In this document: one piece after another, positions 1 to 8,232 of the stretch
How the letters are laid out: each line of letters begins with the position of its first letter
How positions within the stretch are numbered: position 1 is the first letter of the stretch
Source of the DNA: Marinobacter salsuginis
GTDB lineage: Bacteria; Pseudomonadota; Gammaproteobacteria; Pseudomonadales; Oleiphilaceae
Assembly (NCBI RefSeq): GCF_009617755.1
Contig: NZ_BGZH01000002.1
Span: 186,001 to 250,000 of the forward strand
Length of the DNA: 64,000 bases
Reading direction: 5' to 3'
Position numbers and translations under genes: made by a program
The notes under the pieces: generated by a model
The model's input: only the letters and a program-made list of their open reading frames with translations
Told to the model about the DNA's origin: nothing
Database searches by the model: none

Positions 1-324
1 AATGGCTTCGGCATCCAGGCGAACATTCAGGGTGTTCAACACCGCACCAATCATGGGCACGCCGAAATGGGACTCCACCATGGCCGGAATGTTCGGCAGC
101 ATGACGGCAACGGTGTCACCTCGTCCGATGCCGCGCCCTTTCAAGGCCGAGGCCAGACGGCGACAGCGCTCATAGGTCTGCGCCCAGGTGTAACGGATCG
201 CACCATGGATTACCGCGGGGTACTCCGGGTAAACGGTGGCGGTGCGTTCAATAAAATCGACGGGAGATTGGACGGCGTAATTGGCGTCAACGGGCGCCAG
301 GCCCTGGTCAAATATCGAGGTCAT
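1..324 (-). CDS. Acyl-CoA synthetase (AMP-binding), N-terminal part, cut by window edge
   Basis: These are the first 108 residues of a gene that continues past the left edge. The protein begins MTSIFDQGLAPVDANY and then shows PVDFIERTATVYPEYPAV, YTWAQTYERCRRLASAL and GDTVAVMLPNIPAMVE. This is the opening pattern of AlkK-like medium/long-chain acyl-CoA ligases, which activate free fatty acids with ATP and CoA. The ATP-binding motifs lie outside the window, so chain-length preference cannot be judged. The ATG at 324 follows an AGAGGA ribosome site. The gene diverges from the sensor kinase at 477 across about 150 AT-rich bases, so the two-component pair may control it; that link is only positional. 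Confidence 0.85.
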   Translation of the reverse strand, partial: MTSIFDQGLAPVDANYAVQSPVDFIERTATVYPEYPAVIHGAIRYTWAQTYERCRRLASALKGRGIGRGDTVAVMLPNIPAMVESHFGVPMIGAVLNTLNVRLDAEAI

Positions 325-476
325 TGCGTGGTCCTCTTGAGTGCTGTTGTTCTTATGGCGTATTCAGGAATATCGCTAAACTAGCTATACTTCGGGCTGG
401 CCAAAATAGTATTGAATAGAATAAATACTAGAAATTATACCAACGTATTATAGTTTAGTTACTATATCGAAGAGCC

Positions 477-1991
477 ATGAACGATAACTCCCCTTCAAGT
501 GTATTTAGTTTGCACGACGCCGACCCGCAACCCGGATTAATCCTGGATGGCGCGGGCGCTGTCCTGGGGGAGAACCGTGCAGCCAGGGAACTGCGTCAAA
601 CAGCCGGCCTGGCCTCGCCCGAGGAGCTTCTGCCAATCAACGCCCGGGCATTGGTGAAATCATCCCTGGAACAAATCCGGGCCATTGAAAACGTCGAATC
701 GCGGACGCAACCGGGCCAAACCGGGACGATCTTGATGTGGACGTTCATCCCGGACGTCAAGACGGCCCAGGTTCTGGCACGGGCAAGGGACGCCACGCAA
801 GACGTCCGGACCCAGGAAGAGGCCACCCGCTCCAACCGCCTGTACCGGTTGATCACCGAAAACACCACCGACCTGATCTCCCGACACGCTCCGGATGGGC
901 GTTTTATTGATGCCACTCCCGCATCATGGCGACTGTTGGGCTACTGGCCGGAGGAATTGCGTGGCAAACCCCTCGAAGAGGTCTTTCGCGGCAACCATGT
1001 GACCCAGAAACTGGCGGAGACCCGTAACCTGCTCAGGGATGACGGCTACGCCACCATGACCCTGGAGATCATCCACCGGGACGGCTCCCGTCGCTGGTTC
1101 GAGATTGCCAGCCGGGCCATCCGGGAAACCTATACCGGCGCCGTGATTGAGGTCATCAGCGTATCCCGGGATATCACCGCCCGGGTGGAATCCGAGGAGA
1201 ACAACCGCAGGCTGGCCGAGGAACTGGCCCATACAGCCAGGCTCGCGACTCTCGGGGAGCTTGCCTCCAGCATTGCCCACGAAATGAACCAACCGCTGGC
1301 CACCATTGTGAACTTCGCCAGCGCCAGCCAGCGCTATCTGAAAAGTGCCCGAACCAACCCTGAATGCCTGGATCGCGTGGATGATGGCCTGCAGAAAATT
1401 GTTCACCACGCCAACCGCGCATCGGAAGTGATCAAACGCCTCCGGGCTTTCTTACGCAAAGGGCAGAAGCGGACCGCGCCAATCGCCCTGAACGACGTCG
1501 TGAGCAACGTGGCCCGGCTGTGTCAGTGGGAAGCGGAAAAAAACAATGTGCAGATTCTTGAGAGACTGGCCTGCTGCGCGCCGGTCATCACTGCCGACCC
1601 GGTGCTGCTGGAACAGGTGTTGATCAATCTGATCCGCAACGGCATTGAAGCCACGATCGATGCCCGTGGCCAAGAAACTCAGGACGCACCCGCGCAGATT
1701 GTCGTAACTACCTGCATCAACGATCAGAACGAAACCCTGATTGAAGTCACCGATGAAGGCCCAGGCCTGGATGAACAGGGCATCCGCCAGATGTTCCAGC
1801 CGTTCTTCACCAGTAAGCCCCAGGGCCTTGGCCTGGGGCTGTCCATGAGCCGTTCCATTATCGAGGGTTTCGGTGGCTTCCTCGACGCCCGCCCCGCCGC
1901 AACCGGTGGCCTGTCGCTAATCTGTCGATTCCCGGCCAGCCAGAACCAGAAGCACAAAACCGCAATCACGGAGAACCAGCCTGATGACTGA
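477..1991 (+). CDS. PAS-domain sensor histidine kinase (FixL-like)
   Basis: A soluble kinase of 504 residues with no transmembrane segment. Residues about 120-235 form a PAS domain with its PAC end (FEIASRAIRETYTGAVIEV then SRDITARVE). A HisKA dimerisation domain follows, with the phospho-acceptor H268 in SSIAHEMNQPL. The C-terminal HATPase_c domain carries the N box (NLIRNGIEA), the G1 box (DEGPGLDEQG) and the G2 box (GLGLGLSMSRSI). The layout matches FixL, TodS-end and StyS-end kinases. I see no clear haem-binding histidine, so the PAS ligand is unknown. Its stop overlaps the response regulator start by 8 bases, which implies one transcript and translational coupling. The partner is the FixJ-like protein at 1984. 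Confidence 0.92.
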   Translation: MNDNSPSSVFSLHDADPQPGLILDGAGAVLGENRAARELRQTAGLASPEELLPINARALVKSSLEQIRAIENVESRTQPGQTGTILMWTFIPDVKTAQVLARARDATQDVRTQEEATRSNRLYRLITENTTDLISRHAPDGRFIDATPASWRLLGYWPEELRGKPLEEVFRGNHVTQKLAETRNLLRDDGYATMTLEIIHRDGSRRWFEIASRAIRETYTGAVIEVISVSRDITARVESEENNRRLAEELAHTARLATLGELASSIAHEMNQPLATIVNFASASQRYLKSARTNPECLDRVDDGLQKIVHHANRASEVIKRLRAFLRKGQKRTAPIALNDVVSNVARLCQWEAEKNNVQILERLACCAPVITADPVLLEQVLINLIRNGIEATIDARGQETQDAPAQIVVTTCINDQNETLIEVTDEGPGLDEQGIRQMFQPFFTSKPQGLGLGLSMSRSIIEGFGGFLDARPAATGGLSLICRFPASQNQKHKTAITENQPDD

Positions 1992-2640
1992 CCATTCTGC
2001 CCCGGAAGCCACCACCGTCTACGTTGTTGACGACGACGCCGGCATGCTGGAGTCCACCCAATGGTTGCTGGAATCGGTGGGCCTGAACGTGGAAGCCTAC
2101 AGCGACGGCCGAAAATTTCTGGACGCGGTAGGCAACAAGAAAGCCGGCTGCGTGGTTCTCGATGTGAGAATGCCGGGGCTCGGCGGCCTGAACGTTCAGG
2201 AAGAACTGCAGAAGAGAGGGCTTAACGTGCCCATCATTTTTGTCTCTGGGCATGCCGATGTACCCATTGTCGTCAGGGCGTTCAAATCCGGCGCTTTCGA
2301 TTTCATCGAAAAGCCGTTCAACGAACAGCTCCTGCTGGACAGCGTTCAGCAGGCCCTACAGGAACATCAACACTCGGCCCCACAGCTACAGGGCGATGAG
2401 TCAACCGAAGCCCTGCTGACCACCCTCACCCGGCGCGAACGGGATGTGTTTCTGCCATTGGCCCAGGGCTACACCAGCCGGGAAATCGCCGAGCAGTTGG
2501 ATGTCAGTGTTAAAACGATCGATCTGTACCGGGCCCGGGTGATGAAACGCCTGGGCGCCGATCGCCTGCCAGATGTCACCGGCAAAGCCATCGCCGCCGG
2601 TCTGCTTGACCCGCTGGACCTGCGTAGCGAAAAAAGCTGA
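1984..2640 (+). CDS. FixJ/NarL-type response regulator
   Basis: A 218-residue DNA-binding response regulator. The receiver domain (about residues 12-125) has the acidic pair in VDDDAGM, the phospho-acceptor D60 in VVLDVRMPG and the conserved lysine in FIEKPF. The LuxR/GerE helix-turn-helix fills residues about 148-205 (LTRREREVF-like LTRRERDVF, REIAEQLDVSVKTIDLYRARVMKRL). The VDDD start, short linker and spacing are those of the FixJ/StyR/TodT group, which act on ordinary sigma-70 promoters. It overlaps the kinase gene and should be its cognate partner. A plausible target is the divergent acyl-CoA synthetase. It converges on the MocR gene with only 7 bases between the two stop codons. Confidence 0.93.
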   Translation: MTDHSAPEATTVYVVDDDAGMLESTQWLLESVGLNVEAYSDGRKFLDAVGNKKAGCVVLDVRMPGLGGLNVQEELQKRGLNVPIIFVSGHADVPIVVRAFKSGAFDFIEKPFNEQLLLDSVQQALQEHQHSAPQLQGDESTEALLTTLTRRERDVFLPLAQGYTSREIAEQLDVSVKTIDLYRARVMKRLGADRLPDVTGKAIAAGLLDPLDLRSEKS

Positions 2641-2647
2641 GCAACTC

Positions 2648-4063
2648 CTACCCCGAGGCCGCCTGCACCTCGTGAGCCAGCACTCCCAGCCTGGCCACAG
2701 CCTGCTCTATACGTTCACTCCAGGGGTTAGCGCTGTTCAGCCTCAGGCAGTTTTCGTATTTGTCCGCGGTGGAGAACATCAACCCCGGCGCCACGTTGAT
2801 ATCCTCAGCCCTGGCCCTGTGATACACCTCGGTGCCGGAAACACCATCCGGCAACTGCACCCAGAGTACAAAGCCGCCCTGGGGCCGACTCACAGCCGTG
2901 CCCTCCGGAAATGCCCGGGCCACGGCTGTGCGCATACGCTCAGTAGATTCACGATAGTGCTGACGCGCTGAGCGCAGATAGCGATCGTAACCGCCCTGCT
3001 CCAGAAAATGCGCCACCGCCATCTGGGGAATCGATGAGGTTGCCAGGTTGACAAAGTATTTGTGCTGCCGGGCGCTGGCCATGTGCCGCCCCGGGACCAT
3101 CCAGCCAAGCCGCAGGCCCGGTGAGATAGTCTTGGAGAACGAACTGCAGTAAATCACATTGTCCGCACGATCGAATGCCTTGGCCGGTTTTGGCCGGTCT
3201 CCGGAATGATGCAGATCCCCGTAAATGTCGTCCTCGATCAGAGGCACCGCAGCAGCCGCCAGCATGGAAACCAGCTGCTTCTTGCGTTCGTCGGACATTC
3301 GCGCACCCATGGGATTGCTGTGATTGGTCACCACCACACAGGCTTTCAGGGGCCACTGCTCAAGCGCCAGCTGCAAGCCCTCCAGGCTCAACCCCTCAGA
3401 AGGATGGGTAGGAATTTCAATGACCTTTAGCCCCACCACCTCCAGCGCCTGGAGAATTCCCGGGAAGGACGGGGATTCCACGGCCACAATATCACCAGGC
3501 TGGGTCACGGCACGAAGCGCCAGGATGATCGCTTCCTGGGCACCGTTGGTGGCGAGTACATCATCCGGCGTTACCGGTACTCCAAGTGTCGCCATCCGCT
3601 GGGCAATCTGCCGCCGAAACGATTCCTTGCCGGGAAAGGCATAGTCGAGTGTTTCCAGGCCTCGTCGTGCGGCCCAGAGCGTGCTGTGCTGGATTTGCCG
3701 AAGCGGCAGGTAATCAGGATGGGGAATCGCTGTCGCCAGAGGCACCATCCGCTTCTGCTCGTCGGCACAAAGGTCCAGGGTCATTTCCCGGGCGCTGACT
3801 GGCACCGGACGGCTGCGGTGCCTTCGCATCACAGGCTCGGGTGCATCCACCGTCGGCAGCCTTACGAAGTAGCCACTGCGCTCCCTGGCCTGCAGAAAGC
3901 CTCGTGCTTCCAGGGTCTGGTGCGCCTGCAGGATAGTCGAAATACTTACGCCATACTGCCGGCTCAGCATTCGCACGCCCGGCAATCGATCACCGTCACG
4001 GTAGACACCGTCCCTGATCAACTCCTGAAGCTGATCCGCCACCTGATTGTAAAGAATGCCCAT
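2648..4063 (-). CDS. MocR-family (GntR-HTH/aminotransferase) transcriptional regulator
   Basis: A 471-residue fusion of a GntR-type winged helix (residues about 1-70, with GVSISTILQAHQTLEARGF) and a fold-type I aminotransferase-like domain. The aminotransferase part keeps the PLP motifs NHSNPMGARM, LIEDDIYGDL and the Schiff-base lysine at about residue 311 in SSFSKTISPGLRLGW. MocR proteins use PLP or its adducts as effector rather than as catalyst. I chose the ATG at 4063 because GAGGGG lies just upstream and the helix-turn-helix starts there. An upstream in-frame ATG at 4180 would add 39 unlike residues. The gene diverges from the PhzF-like gene at 4303, which is the usual place to find a MocR target. 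Confidence 0.92.
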   Translation of the reverse strand: MGILYNQVADQLQELIRDGVYRDGDRLPGVRMLSRQYGVSISTILQAHQTLEARGFLQARERSGYFVRLPTVDAPEPVMRRHRSRPVPVSAREMTLDLCADEQKRMVPLATAIPHPDYLPLRQIQHSTLWAARRGLETLDYAFPGKESFRRQIAQRMATLGVPVTPDDVLATNGAQEAIILALRAVTQPGDIVAVESPSFPGILQALEVVGLKVIEIPTHPSEGLSLEGLQLALEQWPLKACVVVTNHSNPMGARMSDERKKQLVSMLAAAAVPLIEDDIYGDLHHSGDRPKPAKAFDRADNVIYCSSFSKTISPGLRLGWMVPGRHMASARQHKYFVNLATSSIPQMAVAHFLEQGGYDRYLRSARQHYRESTERMRTAVARAFPEGTAVSRPQGGFVLWVQLPDGVSGTEVYHRARAEDINVAPGLMFSTADKYENCLRLNSANPWSERIEQAVARLGVLAHEVQAASG

Positions 4064-4137
4064 CCTACGCCCCTCGTCTGACTGTCTTTCGGGAGTTGCC
4101 ACTCCATTGCACCAGAAGCAGCACCTCTTCATGCAGT

Positions 4138-4218
4138 ACAGATTCTGTCGAATATGACCGGCACAGATTCCGAAAACCACACTCTGTACCGGTTCAAAAT
4201 GAGATTATCTGAATCTGT
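4138..4218. promoter_or_regulatory. Repeated ACAGATTC boxes, candidate MocR operator
   Basis: The 239-base gap between the MocR gene and the PhzF-like gene holds ACAGATTC at 4138-4145 and again at 4163-4170 as exact direct repeats 25 bases apart. Its inverse GAATCTGT lies at 4211-4218. Known MocR regulators (GabR, PdxR, TauR) bind direct repeats, often with an added inverted copy, in just this kind of divergent gap. Function here is inferred from position and family. Confidence 0.5.
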
Positions 4219-4302
4219 TATGTCAGTCAGTTCATTTCCTACAATAAGCTCAACATCCAAGGTGCTTCCAGGTGAGGCCAAACAACCCAAGGAGATGAGA
4301 CC

Positions 4303-5109
4303 ATGACACACCCCCTCTATCAGGTGGATGCCTTTACCAGCAAGGTATTCGGTGGCAACCCGGCCGCGGTCATGCCCCTGGAGCAATGGCTGCCGGACAA
4401 TGTCATGCTCTCGCTCGCCATGGAGAACAATCTCTCCGAGACGGCTTTTTTCGTGCGGCTTCCCGAGGACGAAGAAGCCGATTTCCATATCCGCTGGTTT
4501 ACGCCGGGCACAGAGGTGCCGCTGTGTGGCCACGCCACTCTGGCCAGCGCCTGGGTGATCTTCAACAAGCTTGGCTGGGATGAAGAGCGAATCCGCTTTG
4601 ACTCCAAAAGCGGCTGGCTGTCCGTCAGGCAGTCCGATGACGGCTGGCTGGTCCTGGATTTCCCGAATCTGGCCTTCGAGGAGCAAACCACGCCAACGCT
4701 GATTCGGGAAGCTCTGGAAGGCGCACCTGATACCGCTTTTTTTGTTCCCAACGACACCAACTACATGGTGGTTCTGAAGGACGAAGCGGCCGTGCGTGCT
4801 GCCCAGCCCGACATGCGCAAATTAAAGCAACTGGGTAACCAGGGGCTGATCATTACCGCACCGGGCACCGACTGCGATTTTGTCAGCCGATATTTCGCTC
4901 CGGGCGCCGGCATTGATGAGGACCCGGTGACCGGTTCCATTCACAGTGTACTGGTACCCTACTGGGCTGAGAAACTGGGCAAGACGAAGCTGGACGCCAG
5001 GCAGGTTTCGGCCCGGGGCGGTGCACTGCGCTGCGAACTGAAAGGCGACCGGGTCGATATCGCCGGGCAGGCTGCCTTCTACATGGAAGGCTCAGTCTAC
5101 CTGCCCTGA
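4303..5109 (+). CDS. PhzF-family isomerase/epimerase
   Basis: A 268-residue member of the PhzF/diaminopimelate-epimerase-like fold. It carries the opening pattern VDAFTSKVFGGNPAAV, the catalytic glutamate E46 in ENNLSETAFF (E45 in PhzF of Pseudomonas), the GHATLAS loop and the second-half signature GAGIDEDPVTGSIHS. PhzF itself isomerises a dihydro-hydroxyanthranilate in phenazine synthesis. No other phenazine gene is present, so this is one of the many family members of unknown substrate. AGGAG lies 8 bases before the ATG. The divergent MocR regulator suggests a substrate linked to amino-acid or amine metabolism. Confidence 0.9.
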   Translation: MTHPLYQVDAFTSKVFGGNPAAVMPLEQWLPDNVMLSLAMENNLSETAFFVRLPEDEEADFHIRWFTPGTEVPLCGHATLASAWVIFNKLGWDEERIRFDSKSGWLSVRQSDDGWLVLDFPNLAFEEQTTPTLIREALEGAPDTAFFVPNDTNYMVVLKDEAAVRAAQPDMRKLKQLGNQGLIITAPGTDCDFVSRYFAPGAGIDEDPVTGSIHSVLVPYWAEKLGKTKLDARQVSARGGALRCELKGDRVDIAGQAAFYMEGSVYLP

Positions 5110-5119
5110 GACTGGTATA

Positions 5120-5151
5120 CTGCCCGCCGTTTTCTTTGCAGCGGCGGGCAG
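5120..5151 (+). promoter_or_regulatory. Perfect 10-bp hairpin against the start codon of the YhiN-like gene
   Basis: CTGCCCGCCG at 5120-5129 pairs perfectly with CGGCGGGCAG at 5142-5151 around a 12-base loop. The second arm ends one base before the ATG at 5153 and covers the place where a ribosome site would be. TATACT at 5116-5121 could be a -10 box just before it. Either a weak terminator for the upstream gene or a structure that limits initiation is possible. There is no U-run, which argues against a terminator. Confidence 0.5.
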
Positions 5152-5152
5152 C

Positions 5153-6346
5153 ATGACGGCAGGTTCAGCATCACAGTACGACGTAATCATTATCGGCGCC
5201 GGCGCGGCGGGCCTGATGTGTGCGGCAACCGCCGGCTATCGCGGCCGCCGGGTGCTGGTGCTGGACCACGCCAACAAGCCGGGCAAGAAAATCCTCATGT
5301 CCGGAGGCGGGCGCTGCAACTTCACCAACCTGAACAGCACACCCGCCAACTTCCTGTCGGACAACCCGCACTACTGCATCTCCGCGCTCAAGCGCTACAC
5401 CCCTCAGGACTTCCTGGAACTGGTGGATCGACACGGCATTGAGCACGAGGAAAAAGCCCCAGGCCAGCTGTTCTGCAAAGACAGCGCCAAGGACATCCTC
5501 AACATGCTGCTGACCGAATGTGAGTGGGCCGGCGCGGAAGTGAGGATGAAGACTGCGGTCGACCGCATAGCGGAAACCGACAACGGCTATCGCCTGCGCG
5601 TCGGCTCCGGCGATCTCACCTGCGAATCCCTGGTGATAGCCACCGGCGGCCTGTCCATTCCCACCATGGGCGCCACGGCGTTTGGTTACCGGGTGGCCGA
5701 GCAGTTTGGCCTGAAGGTACTGCCCACCCGGGCAGGCCTGGTGCCCTTTACCCTGCAGCCGGAGTTGAAAGAACAGCTTGCCCCTTTGTCTGGTATCAGT
5801 TGCCCGGTGGACGTGCAATGCCATGACCAGCACTTCCGGGAACCCATGCTGGTTACTCATCGGGGGCTCAGTGGCCCGGCGATGCTCCAGATCTCAAGTT
5901 TCTGGGAACCGGGGGACAGCCTGGCTATCAACCTGCTGCCGGCCTGCAACATCAGGGACGACCTTCTGGGCCTGCGGAAAACCCGCCCGCAATCGACCAT
6001 TGCAAACTACCTGACCCAGCACCTGCCAAAACGGTTTGCCCAGGCCTTCAACGAGCTGCGGGGCTGGACCGGCCCTTTGCAGGGCTACAAGAACAGCGAT
6101 ATCGAACAGGTTGCCGATACTCTGGGCCAATGGTCGATCAAGCCAGCTGGCACCGAGGGCTACCGAACCGCAGAAGTCACCCTGGGGGGCGTTGATACCC
6201 GCCAGCTCTCCTCCAAGACCATGGCAGTGCTGGAACGGCCAAACCTGTATTTCATTGGTGAGGTCGTGGATGTGACAGGCCACCTCGGCGGCCATAACTT
6301 CCAATGGGCCTGGGCCTCGGGTGTGGCAGCCGGTAACAGCGCCTGA
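5153..6346 (+). CDS. HI0933/YhiN-family FAD-dependent oxidoreductase
   Basis: A 397-residue flavoprotein. The N-terminal dinucleotide fold reads DVIIIGAGAAGLMCA. It is followed by the family signature GKKILMSGGGRCNFTNLN, the middle motif VIATGGLSIPTMGATAFGY and the C-terminal FIGEVVDVTGHLGGHNFQW. These four motifs define the HI0933-like family (E. coli YhiN, clostridial BaiN). BaiN reduces bile-acid intermediates; most proteobacterial members have no known substrate. Length is normal. The ribosome site is poor and lies in the hairpin at 5120-5151. The gene appears to be transcribed alone. Confidence 0.92.
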   Translation: MTAGSASQYDVIIIGAGAAGLMCAATAGYRGRRVLVLDHANKPGKKILMSGGGRCNFTNLNSTPANFLSDNPHYCISALKRYTPQDFLELVDRHGIEHEEKAPGQLFCKDSAKDILNMLLTECEWAGAEVRMKTAVDRIAETDNGYRLRVGSGDLTCESLVIATGGLSIPTMGATAFGYRVAEQFGLKVLPTRAGLVPFTLQPELKEQLAPLSGISCPVDVQCHDQHFREPMLVTHRGLSGPAMLQISSFWEPGDSLAINLLPACNIRDDLLGLRKTRPQSTIANYLTQHLPKRFAQAFNELRGWTGPLQGYKNSDIEQVADTLGQWSIKPAGTEGYRTAEVTLGGVDTRQLSSKTMAVLERPNLYFIGEVVDVTGHLGGHNFQWAWASGVAAGNSA

Positions 6347-6438
6347 ACGGACATCCGATTGCCCAAAGCTGGCGTAGAACTGGTAACCTGAGTCCATGTA
6401 TTGGCATAACCAGACACTACGACCGATAAGGGGAAAGG

Positions 6439-7308
6439 ATGCTCCACAGCCACGATGACACCGCAACCAGCAATGCCCTTGTAGTGGAGGGTGGTGCCAT
6501 GCGCGGCATCTTCGCCGCCGGTGTGCTTGATGCGTTTCTGGAGCAGCGCTATCAGCCGTTCACCGAAGCCTGGGGTGTCTCCGCCGGTTCAACCAACCTC
6601 ATCGGCTACCTCTGCGGCCATCACGGCCGCAACCATCAGGTGATTACCGACCACGCGTGCCGCCCGGAGTTCATCAACTGGGGCCGTTTCTTTCAGGGCG
6701 GGCATCTCTGCGATGTTCACTGGCTCTGGCACCGATCCTACGAGGACGTGCCGCTCGACCTGGAACGCTACCTGTCTGGCACCACCAGGCTCTGGGTAGC
6801 AACCACATCAGTGGTGACCGGCGAGGCCCGGTATTTTTCCGTCGACGACCAGAACATCCATGACGTGCTCACTGCCTCCTGCTCGATTCCCCTGGCCTAC
6901 CGTGATTACCCGATCGTGGAGAATGAGCCCATGAGTGATGGCGGCATTGCCGATTCCATTCCGGTTGCCGAGGCCTATCGGCGGGGCGCACGGGATATTA
7001 CCGTCGTTCTTTCCCGACCTCTGGGCTATCAGAAAAAACCTCTGGCCTTTCCGGCACTCACCAAACGGATGTTCCGGGAGCAACCTGGACTGGCCGAGGC
7101 CCTGATCCGGCGCGGCGAGCGATATAACGAGACATTGGAGTTCATTCAAAATCCGCCAGACGACTGCCATCTACGGATTATCGCACCGCCAGAGGATTTT
7201 CCGGTGAGTCGACTAACCACAGACCTTAACAAGCTGGATCTGGGCTATCAGCAAGGCCACCGCGCAGCGATGGCCTATCTGGCCGACATAGCCCGGGAAG
7301 TCGCCTAG
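6439..7308 (+). CDS. Patatin-like phospholipase
   Basis: A 289-residue serine acyl hydrolase of the bacterial patatin group (YjjU-like). It shows the oxyanion glycine run VVEGGAMRGIFAAGVLDAF, the nucleophile S48 in WGVSAGS and the partner D167 in MSDGGIADS, which together form the patatin Ser-Asp dyad. No signal peptide is visible, so it is likely cytoplasmic. The expected activity is release of fatty acids from phospholipid or a related ester; the natural substrate is not known. GGGGAAAGG precedes the ATG. It meets the universal stress gene tail to tail with a 4-base overlap. Confidence 0.9.
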   Translation: MLHSHDDTATSNALVVEGGAMRGIFAAGVLDAFLEQRYQPFTEAWGVSAGSTNLIGYLCGHHGRNHQVITDHACRPEFINWGRFFQGGHLCDVHWLWHRSYEDVPLDLERYLSGTTRLWVATTSVVTGEARYFSVDDQNIHDVLTASCSIPLAYRDYPIVENEPMSDGGIADSIPVAEAYRRGARDITVVLSRPLGYQKKPLAFPALTKRMFREQPGLAEALIRRGERYNETLEFIQNPPDDCHLRIIAPPEDFPVSRLTTDLNKLDLGYQQGHRAAMAYLADIAREVA

Positions 7309-8231
7309 CGAAGCACCACCAGCGGCTTTCTGGCAGTTTCGAGCATCCGGGTGGTGGTACTGCCTACCAGAAACTGGCGAATGCGGGAGTGCCCATAGGC
7401 GCCCATCACCAGGATGTCGATATCCTGCTCTTCCTGATAAGCGTGCAAAGCCGGTTCCACATCGCCGGCCCGGATCGCCAGCGTGATCTCGGATTCCAGC
7501 CCTGCCAGCATTTTCTCGGCTTTCCTGAGCTGCTCCCAACGGTCGTTGGTATCCGGACCCACCATTACAAGGTGCAGCGGCATGCCCTTCAGAACCGGGC
7601 TGCCAGCCAGCAATTCCACGCCCTTGAACGCCGTGGCGCTGCCATCAAAGGCAAGCATGGCGCTTCGGGGCTCAGTGTACTCGTCGGGCACCAGAAGAAT
7701 CGGGCGATGCATACTACGAATCACCGTCTCCAGTTGGCTGCCAACGTGGGTGTCACGGTCGGAGCTGCTCTCGCCGTGCAGCCCCATCACCAGCAGGCGA
7801 GTCTGGTTCTCCAGCGCCAGCAAGGATTCAGTAAGATCACCGTGGCGCTGGCGCTGGATCACCTCACCGATGCCGGCTTCGGTGACGCGCTTGTGCGCCT
7901 CATCCAGCATGTGATGGCCATGTTCCAGGGCAAGCTTGGCGCGCTTGCGGTCCAGCTCTGCCAGGTCCTCGAGGAGCTGTTCACGACTGCCCAGACCAAT
8001 ATTGCCTGCCAGATCCGGCTCTGCCGGGTAACGCTCTTCATCAAGGACGTGCAGCAACATCATGGGGGTTTCCATGTGCTTGCTGGCCCAGGCAGCGTAA
8101 TCGCAAACTGCGGGGGCAGCCTGGGAGCCATCGATACAGGCAACTACTCGTAGCATCTCAACCTCGCCTTCTTGGTCCTTGTGATTTTTATTCTGGCCGG
8201 AATCGGTGTTGGATTCCCTGGTCTGTGTCAT
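7305..8231 (-). CDS. Tandem-domain universal stress protein
   Basis: Two UspA domains in one chain, as in E. coli UspE. The first begins at MLRVVACIDGSQAAP and ends in the nucleotide-binding pattern LLVMGLHGESSSDRDTHVGSQLETV. The second begins at RSAMLAFDGSATAF and ends in DILVMGAYGHSRIRQFLVGSTT, with the G-2x-G-9x-G(S/T) ATP motif. Two starts are possible. The ATG at 8231 lies one base after the SulP stop, which suggests coupling. The ATG at 8156 has GAGG before it and begins exactly at the domain. The extra 25 residues are hydrophilic. Pairing with a SulP transporter suggests a regulatory or stress role for anion uptake. Confidence 0.9.
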   Translation of the reverse strand: MTQTRESNTDSGQNKNHKDQEGEVEMLRVVACIDGSQAAPAVCDYAAWASKHMETPMMLLHVLDEERYPAEPDLAGNIGLGSREQLLEDLAELDRKRAKLALEHGHHMLDEAHKRVTEAGIGEVIQRQRHGDLTESLLALENQTRLLVMGLHGESSSDRDTHVGSQLETVIRSMHRPILLVPDEYTEPRSAMLAFDGSATAFKGVELLAGSPVLKGMPLHLVMVGPDTNDRWEQLRKAEKMLAGLESEITLAIRAGDVEPALHAYQEEQDIDILVMGAYGHSRIRQFLVGSTTTRMLETARKPLVVLR

Positions 8232-8232
8232 A

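Noticed and set aside
2573..2971. A 132-codon plus-strand frame across the end of the response regulator and the MocR gene
   Set aside because: It overlaps two well-supported genes in other frames and has no recognisable domain.
4303..5109. A phenazine biosynthesis locus, suggested by the PhzF-like gene
   Set aside because: No other phz gene is present, and PhzF-fold proteins are widespread without any link to phenazines.
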